Below, one piece after another: positions 56,813-64,000 of a stretch of DNA of 64,000 bases (the stretch's first letter is position 1; each line of letters opens with the position of its first letter). The translations under genes were made by a program, and so were the position numbers. The notes under the pieces were generated by a model. It saw nothing but the letters and a program-made list of their open reading frames with translations, ran no database searches and had not been told where the DNA came from. The stretch comes from Cryptomeria japonica (taxonomy: Eukaryota > Streptophyta > Pinopsida > Cupressales > Cupressaceae). The stretch spans positions 620,118,476 through 620,182,475 of the forward strand of contig NC_081408.1 of the NCBI RefSeq assembly GCF_030272615.1, in the 5' to 3' direction.

Positions 56813-57882
56813 TATTATATATTTTCGGAAAGCTCTCGGAGCGAGGAATCCGATTATGAAGTTAATTTTGGCAAATGTGGGATGTTTTGGATGCAGTTTT
56901 CACGGGAACAAAATTCAGTTAGGGAGGAGAGACACTTGGCAATTTTCAGTTGTGAATTTGTTTTTCTTCCCTCCTCTTTTTATTCCCCATTCTTCTCAGT
57001 TGTAAGGGTTCCAGAAATTTGGAAAAATGCTCCAGATTTGATGGCTTCCATTTTTGAATGTCATGACCAAAATTTGTAATTGCTTTTGGTTTGTTTTCAG
57101 GGTATAGAGATTGCAGGGCAATGTTGTAAAGTGATTCTAGTTGCAGGACTTACTTGTGTCAGGCATGAGTAAATTCCTCATAGTATTGTCGTTGTGTAAG
57201 TATTTCATTATTATGAATTGAATCCTCAAGGAGGATAAGATTTGTCAATTTCAAAGAAATTGTGTGATTGTTTATAGGTATCCTTCAAGGAAGGTTTTAA
57301 ACTCTGTAGTCAATCATAAATGATGAAATATATTTTCCAGATCTGATAAAATTGTGAATGAATCAAATAGTGCATTAATATAAGGTATTGATGCATGAAT
57401 ATCTTGTGTAAGGAAAATAAGCTTGCATCTATGATTCATATTTGTAGTTATGTCTGTGACTCTGTTGCCTAATGAACAAGGCACTGGTCTTGCAAGTTTG
57501 GGGATGTTTTCAGATATACATTTAAAAGATAAATCTATTTTCCCTTCATGTTTAGGGGTGTTTGTGTTCCATTCTTTCCAAGCTCTGTTTCATCCTATTG
57601 TTTATACAGATCTAGCCAATCTGTAATGTTTCCTAACCTGTTGAGCTTGTGAAATGATCTATCTGCTTAATGTTGATGCAGTTACGTGTCTGTAATTGTT
57701 GTATTTAGTGCATCAAGAGGGTGTCCCCCCCTAGGTCTAGCAGAACCTGAAGTGCAGGAGGATCAATTAGGATCCTATGTTATGTTGTCCAAGCCCTGAT
57801 GTGTTGTGTAGACTAAAATTGGCCATTTCATAGAAAGATTTGTAGGTGTTCTTGGGTTATCACTTTTGGTGAACAACAAAAA

Positions 57883-57900
57883 TGGCGACTCTGCTGGGGA
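57883..57900 (+). other. TE10 primer-binding site
   Basis: TGGCGACTCTGCTGGGGA, four A after the LTR end. Same type as TE1; resembles tRNA-Arg-type sites of some plant gypsy elements (tRNA identity inferred). Confidence 0.7.
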
Positions 57901-58652
57901 TTAAATGGATGTAAATGCTTGATTGATATGGTTAGAGGTTGAATGTGTTCCTAGTCCTGTCAATTTCATATCCAGCCAGTCTATCCATGGTGTATGCACA
58001 GAGTGTAAATTGGTTTCATAGTGAAGAAAATGCTCCTTGTTTTGGATCTGCAAAATGATATGTGTTTCATATCATACTTTATGAAGGAGTAACAGTGAAT
58101 GCATGGTTGAAAGTTGTGAGAAGTTCTTTCAGCTGTATGTGAATTTTTCCCAATTCCTTAATTGGGTGGCGACTCTGTGATTCATACCGGTATTGAACAA
58201 CTTGGAAGAGTGTTTGTTGCAGCGAGATCGAAGGAGTAAAGAGAATTAAATTTGTGATTGAATGGTTCTACTGTTCAAAATATCCTCTGTGCAAGAGGTG
58301 GCGACTCTGATGTAAAAGACCATGCTAAAGGTGAAGTAAATCTCCAGATCTACAAGAGTTTATAGCTGCAAATCTCCAGGTATTTTCAGAGGTTTCAAAT
58401 GCAAAGATGTTTGTTCTGAAAATTAGAATGTGTAATGTCGTTTTCCCATTTAGTGAATAGCACTAGTCTAGAGGGAAAGAAGAATTTCAAGATTAATTTG
58501 CATATCTATGCTGCTGCAATATCCAGTGTTATGATCTTCAGTAGTATGCAAATTTGGAAAATTAGTGACTGCAAGGTTTTTGAAAAGATATTTTAAAAAA
58601 CAGTAAGGTGCATGGTCAAAAAATAATGGTTCAGTGACTATTATAAAACCTG
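57901..58652 (+). other. TE10 leader with two PBS-like repeats
   Basis: tggcgactctg recurs at 58167-58177 and 58299-58309, each after 'ggg' or 'agag' and 'g', 284 and 416 bp from the PBS. No reading frame. Confidence 0.7.
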
Positions 58653-60203
58653 ATGGATCTAGATATAGTTCCTAGATCCGTGAATCCTTTGTCAAATTTG
58701 AAAGAGATCAATATAGAAATTGAAAAATGTCTTCAAATGATCCAAGAGAGATTTGTCTGGTTGTTAAAAGGGAAAGTAGGGCTAAGAAGTAAAGGAGAAT
58801 CATCATATGTCTTCTATGAAAGATTTTTAGCTGCATTGAATGAGCTTTCAACTAATAATAGACCCCTTGAGTCGGTTTTAATTGAGATATTCCTAGAGCT
58901 TTATGAGCCTAACTCAGTTAATTGGTCTACTGCCTTCAGAGAAGAATGTGTTGAATCTATTAAAGAATGGATAGATATGATTGAAAGTAACCAATCTGAA
59001 AATATACACAAGATTAAAAATAATGAGGGAGATGAATCCGTGAGTGGATATACCTCCTATGATGTTGAATGTGATTATTCTCAGCATGAAAGTTCAGATG
59101 TGTATTCAGAGCGAGAAGAAATTTGTGAGAACAGTGATTGTTCAACTAATCATGAACCCGTTGAGGTTTCAGATGCTAATGATGTAGATCACCTTGTTGT
59201 TGATTTCAATCCACAAGATGTTTGCAACCCCAGTTATGAAACTATGTTGCAACATGTAGCAACACATTATGAGCAGCGTGATAAAGGATATGATGCAGAT
59301 GCAAGTTGTTGTGATGATGAAATAAATGCGCATAGGGACATGAACACTGCAGATCCAATACCTTTATCATATTGGAGCAATGTTTACAGCTCAGAGGATG
59401 AAGCCAAGGAAAATGAAGAAGAAGGTTCACTATGTAGTGAGCAAATTTCAGAACTCTTAGCTGCTGATTTTAAGAGATGTGGATTCAAAAATGTGCCCAA
59501 TATTTCGTACCCACTCAGTATATGTTTTGATTCTGATGATGTTTTTGAGGGTGTAAAAAATGATACATATGATGTTGATTCTCTTCCTATGTTTGACAGA
59601 CAAAATGACAATGCATATATGGTTGATAGGTATGATAATGAAGGTTCATATGTTGATATGAATTCTAGCTTTGATATGCATTATGAGGATCTACCTTTTA
59701 GAAGACATGACAGATCTGGGGTGTTTTTCTCAGATTTGCAAGGAGGAAATGAACCATTGGCAAGTAAAAATCATGTACTTTCATGTGTGCAAAATGCTGA
59801 TAGTCTTTGTGATCAGCAAGTGGAAGTGCAGTCATGTTATGAGGAAGTTTTCCTCTCTAGTTTGCAAGCTGTCATTGTGGAGAAGTGTTCATCATTTGAG
59901 CAAACTAGTAATATAGATGTGCCTGATGTTTTCAACTTTCAGAATGAGTTAGACTACTTTCCATTTCAGCTAGAAAAAAATGGTAAAGAGTATGGCACTC
60001 TTATGTCACCTGGTGATCAGCACGTTCAGCATTCGTTTGGTTTCCAAAGATTGATTGATTATGAACATGCTACTAATTATGTTTTATGTGACCAGCTGAT
60101 TAGAAGTGGAAGTGTCTTTGATCAGGCAGATTGGAATGATGATCTCAACTTACCTCCGGTTAGTGGAAATGAAAATCAAGTGTTTGACAGAGGTAAGAAA
60201 TGA
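58653..60203 (+). CDS. TE10 acidic ORF (516 codons), sole internal gene
   Basis: Intact frame from the ATG at 58653 (MDLDIVPRSV) to the stop at 60201. Residues 1-~115 look helical (IEIEKCLQMIQERFVWLLKG, LNELSTNNRPLESVLIEIFL). About 116-330 is acidic low complexity with many Asp, Glu, Ser and Tyr. The C-terminal part is mixed, ending NENQVFDRGKK. No zinc knuckle, protease or RT. The C-terminal end and following sequence match TE1, where the same position follows a Gag domain, so this is probably a Gag-derived or accessory product. Gag function is not demonstrated by any motif I can see. Intact despite being non-autonomous, as expected for a recent insertion. Confidence 0.7.
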   Translation: MDLDIVPRSVNPLSNLKEINIEIEKCLQMIQERFVWLLKGKVGLRSKGESSYVFYERFLAALNELSTNNRPLESVLIEIFLELYEPNSVNWSTAFREECVESIKEWIDMIESNQSENIHKIKNNEGDESVSGYTSYDVECDYSQHESSDVYSEREEICENSDCSTNHEPVEVSDANDVDHLVVDFNPQDVCNPSYETMLQHVATHYEQRDKGYDADASCCDDEINAHRDMNTADPIPLSYWSNVYSSEDEAKENEEEGSLCSEQISELLAADFKRCGFKNVPNISYPLSICFDSDDVFEGVKNDTYDVDSLPMFDRQNDNAYMVDRYDNEGSYVDMNSSFDMHYEDLPFRRHDRSGVFFSDLQGGNEPLASKNHVLSCVQNADSLCDQQVEVQSCYEEVFLSSLQAVIVEKCSSFEQTSNIDVPDVFNFQNELDYFPFQLEKNGKEYGTLMSPGDQHVQHSFGFQRLIDYEHATNYVLCDQLIRSGSVFDQADWNDDLNLPPVSGNENQVFDRGKK

Positions 60204-60438
60204 TTTCAGTTTTGATGGCCTGGGGCCATTGATAAGTTGTATATTTTGTACAGTTGCTTTGCTTTCAGTTGTGTGGTTTTCAATAAAGTGCCCTGCTGTT
60301 TGGGTAGAATAAGGAAGCCCTGTTTTGAGCAGAGAAGAATTGAGAGAAGAATGATCCATTTTTTGGGTGGTCTGCTTAACCAAAGATATCTGGATTCTTG
60401 TGTTGATCTTGTAATCAACCATCCCCAGTCAGAGCCAC

Positions 60439-63400
60439 TGTTGGGACTGATTAAAATTGAGTCAATTTTATAGGCCCATTTCAAATTTTTGCTCTGCATA
60501 CCTAAATGAAGTCAGTTTGAACAGCCTAGTTAGCAAGGGGGTAAAATGGAGCCAGTTGATTTTCAAAGGGTAAGGCTCGGGATTCATGTCCCACACCTTT
60601 CATTTGGCCTATTCAGTGATGTGCAACTTTCAGAATTCAATTTGGATAAGTTTATGAGGTACCCAGTTTGAGGGGTGAGCTGGAAGTGCATGTTAGGCAC
60701 AAATGCATATTTTATTGAGTAGCCTACTTTGAGCGATTATATCTTTTGCCCTGTTGATTGTCATGGAGAAATTCAAAATGGATTCAATTGTATGCATAAA
60801 ATTGAGTTACCTTGCAAAATTTCAAGTCTTGACGAATCTGTTTGCTCCGTTTTCATAGCCAAATCCGTTTGTAGTTTGTGATGTTTGCACAAGTGTAAAA
60901 AAGTTCTGGTGAGCGTCATGTCAGAATGTTTGTTCCGAGCTAATTTTGGTATAAATGGTGAGCTACATTTCAAATTTCAAGGCTCTATCAATCCGTTTGA
61001 TTGGTTTTCAAAAGGATTCATTTTGCCATCAAATTCAGTTATCCGCACTTCCAGTGTTAGATCAGTTAATGTAGCCGTTTTGGTGAGCGCACCGTTTGCA
61101 TCCTGTCAGTCTGGTGATTGAACTGAGAATTCAAAGATTTAACATGTACTTAAAGGTACATATGTTCCGAATTTGAGAGCCTACGGAGGTCGTTTGATAT
61201 TTTTGAGAAAGGCGTCATGTGTTGCCAGAACATTGACTTCATCAGGTCCGCAGTGTCGACAAAGCCAGTTGGGCATTTTCGGAAATTATTATCTCTTCGC
61301 TCGGGACTCGTCTTGAGAAACCGTTTGGTAGATATCATCCTTGTATATCAAAGTACACGCCTGTCAGATGGCGAGCTCCAGAAAGGTGTTTTGACAGGTT
61401 TGAAAATTACGTCTTCGCGATTAAATGCGAAAATTGTGGCGTAATTGCCTGAAAGATGTAAAATGCAATTTTATGATCCGAAAATGGTGCCGATCGATTC
61501 CAGAGGTGTGTTTGAGGTTCCTGAAGCATTCCGAAGGTCAGTTGCTTGAAAACGAAATTTTTTTTAGTCAGACCCACTTTGGGGCCTGACCTGGCTCGAT
61601 TGCAATTCGCCAGTAAGATGGTAAAAGGCGACTTCATTTGACTGTGGATGGATAGACATATATCCAAAATGCTAATGTGTAGGCCAAAGTGAGAAATATG
61701 TCACTTCATGTTATTTTGCAAGTAATATAAACACACTAGATGAGGTTGAGGTGTCAATGCTGTCACTATATTGTGAGAGGGCATAGATTAAAGATGGCTG
61801 GAGACAATATCAGTTTTAATATGGAGAGAGATTTTGATCGCATAATATTTGTTGAAATGTTTGAGCATATAAAAACTACGGAAGGCTCCCAAGGATATGA
61901 ATTTCTACCAAATCAAACCCCCCTCATGTGCCTTTTCATCCTGTGCATAGAAGGAGACAACAGCGAACAACACACAGCCAATTTCAATAGCGAATGCAAC
62001 ATAGCAAATAAAAGTCAGCCAATGATTTTTCTTTCTACGTGGTGTTTTGGGGCTGCTGTCAAATGCTATTGCAAGTTTATGTGGTGTTTGAAGTGTAGCA
62101 AAGAAACCATGCTATGGCAGATCATGTTTTTGACAAAGGGGTTGTAGGAAGATGTAAAGCAAATATTCCAAATTCTAGTTAACTTCCTCCCTCACATGGT
62201 CTCCTTTGGGTAGCAACAGCAGCAAATTAAATAATCAAACAAATGAACCAGCTCCCCCTTGTCTGTGACATAACTGGTGTTTCAAAGGCTACAAAACCAT
62301 CAAGCAAATCCCCTTCACGTGGCATGAAAAACATGTAAAACTCTGAGTTAATGCCAGAGCCAGCACCATTTAGTCCCTGGGTTTGGAGGAGGTATTCAAA
62401 ACTTTTCAAATAAATGCAGATTGAGGCGTTGGATTCCCACAAATTACAAATTGGTTAATGGTAATCCAAATGGCCTAAACTTTGTTTTCCTCCCTGCTGT
62501 GTGGAGTAGAGCTCTAGAGATTTAAAAGCCCATTGCAAACAGCAGCCACGTGGTGTTTGGGGGAGTGAAGTTATCATCCAAAGCTTCCAGCAAATGCACA
62601 TTCTCAGGTGTAAAATAAACCCATTATCTTCTACAAATGCCTTACCAGCTGCAAATCATTTTCTTCCCTTGTTGTGCATTGGGCCTGCGTGGAATGAAGA
62701 AGGTTTTAGAAGTTTAATGAATGAAATTGGCAAGTTAAAACCCCTGTGAAAGGGAGAAGAGGAATAAGTTTTAAACCAAATGTGATCTGTAGATGCAAAC
62801 AGCAATTAGATTTTCCCTCCACGTGAGCCTTTCAAGAGAATGCAAATCAAATAAGATGCCAAAGACTTCTCCTTTGCCTAAAAATAGAGGCATTCAAGTT
62901 ATAAATGAAAGGCAGCCATTAAAAACGCAGGAAAAGCTTCAAAAGGGCATTCCCAGGCAAAACGTTTTGTCCCACATTGGCTGGGCAAGAGCATTTTTAA
63001 ATGTTTAAATGTAAATCCGCACTGTAGTAATATGTCTAAGCCTCAAGGGCTTTTGACACAAGATGCCCATGGGCGCCCAAGGCGGGCCCACACGTGAGCA
63101 CGTTTCCCGAGGCAATGGAAGAGTTGACTGGACGAAGACCAAGTGGACCCCACGCAGGCACGCTTACCGAGGCAAACAAGCAAAATTTTGCAGACGAAGG
63201 TCGGGTTAACGAGTGAGCAGGTTCAAGATGGATCGACGGTGCGCGCTATTTCGCAAAGGGAAGATGCACGCGAGTTAAACCAGCGAAATAGCGAAAGTGA
63301 ACGAGATCCATCCACATGGCACGTAGGTGGCGGGTACAGTCGGCGGTCCAGCAGGCGGGTCCCGGTGAGGTGGCACACAGGTGGCGATGATGTGGCGGCC

Positions 63401-64000
63401 AAGTGGCAGTGACGAAGCAGATGACGTGGCGATGATGAGGTGTCATCCTAGGTGGCGTCCGGTCAACCCCATCGACTAATCAAAGGCCGCCACGTGGCGA
63501 GGCGTCAGAGCACAAATGGAGGCAAAAATCAAATTTAAAATGATTAAATGATATAGTTTAAACTATAGAGAATTTCGAAAAATTTAAATGATGGGTCCAT
63601 GTTGAGGATTAATTCGCCCAGGGCTCAATGTTTTGCCAAAATATAAAGTATTATATATTTTCGGAAAGCTCTCGGAGCGAGGAATCCGATTATGAAGTTA
63701 ATTTTGGCAAATGTGGGATGTTTTGGATGCAGTTTTCACGGGAACAAAATTCAGTTAGGGAGGAGAGACACTTGGCAATTTTCAGTTGTGAATTTGTTTT
63801 TCTTCCCTCCTCTTTTTATTCCCCATTCTTCTCAGTTGTAAGGGTTCCAGAAATTTGGAAAAATGCTCCAGATTTGATGGCTTCCATTTTTGAATGTCAT
63901 GACCAAAATTTGTAATTGCTTTTGGTTTGTTTTCAGGGTATAGAGATTGCAGGGCAATGTTGTAAAGTGATTCTAGTTGCAGGACTTGCTTGTGTCAGGC
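60439..64000 (+). repeat. TE10 LTR, second copy (cut by window end)
   Basis: Starts TGTTGGGACTG after 'gagccac' and follows the first copy base for base. Differences seen are one G/T and five transitions, at about 60801, 61119, 61271, 61310, 63003 and 63987. 3562 of about 4276 bp are in the window. Confidence 0.9.

Larger units (their letters stand above)
53603..57878 (+). repeat. TE10 LTR, first copy
   Basis: 4276 bp from TGTTGGGACTG to GAACAACA. The first 700 bp hold a degenerate ~155-bp repeat ('gtgagttaccttgc' near 53967, 'gtgagctacatttc' near 54122). About 55200-56660 is rich in ACGTG words and partly GC-rich. ORFs in it (for example 54904-55311) recur exactly in the second copy but have no domain, so they are not called as genes. 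Confidence 0.82.
52684..64000 (+). mobile_element. TE10, young tandem LTR element with 4.3-kb LTRs
   Basis: 52684-57164 and 59520-64000 are the same sequence at a constant offset of 6836 bp with no indel and about six substitutions. The repeat includes the 3' part of the ORF (52684-53367 and 59520-60203) as well as the LTR. I read it as internal fragment (52684-53602), LTR (53603-57878), PBS (57883), internal (57901-60438), LTR (60439 onward, cut by the window end). LTR starts TGTTGGGACTG, ends GAACAACA. The internal region is only about 2.56 kb, shorter than its LTR, and codes for one acidic ORF without pol. A tandem element sharing LTRs, from unequal recombination or circle integration, explains the extra fragment. 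Assembly duplication is the alternative. Confidence 0.8.

Overview
This window looks like intergenic DNA from a large plant nuclear genome, most likely a conifer. It is AT-rich and packed with nested LTR retrotransposons. It also carries two copies of a Penelope-like retroelement with a GIY-YIG endonuclease region, a class reported in conifers ('Dryad' elements) and otherwise rare in plants. I found no host protein gene, no rRNA or tRNA gene and no CRISPR array. Every coding trace I could interpret belongs to a mobile element. Organism assignment is inference; element boundaries are read from LTR pairs, primer-binding sites, polypurine tracts and 5-bp target-site duplications (TSDs). TE1-TE10 are labels used only in this annotation.

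Layout. 1-4908 and 17724-~19060: TE1, an old Ty3/gypsy-like element with a decayed gag and a long 3' LTR; a solo LTR (420-1204) sits in its leader. 4909-17723: TE2, a Ty1/copia element inserted in the TE1 LTR (TSD GGATC). 7039-14613: TE3, a non-autonomous copia relative on the minus strand, inserted inside the TE2 gag. 19190-22048: TE4, 5' part of another minus-strand copia element. 22501-36856: TE5, a minus-strand element with one long Gln/Pro-rich ORF and no polymerase, interrupted by a 4.0-kb solo LTR (TE6, 31050-35082, TSD CAGAT). ~38036-49680: TE7, a minus-strand Penelope-like element split by TE8, a plus-strand gypsy-type element with Gag-protease but no polymerase (39941-47773, TSD TGTAC). 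49686-52487: TE9, a second Penelope-like copy, head-to-head with TE7. 52684-64000: TE10, a very young element with 4.3-kb LTRs, arranged as internal fragment - LTR - internal - LTR and running off the window.

How the parts work together. At least four elements (TE3, TE5, TE8, TE10) have LTRs and priming or structural ORFs but no reverse transcriptase or integrase, so they would depend on enzymes supplied in trans. TE3 shares its PPT and LTR start with TE2, whose family does encode a copia polymerase, so TE2-like elements are its plausible helpers. By-eye LTR divergence gives a relative order: TE1 and TE2 oldest, then TE3 (about 6% in the part compared), TE8 (about 2%), TE5 (about 1.2%), TE10 (about 0.13%).
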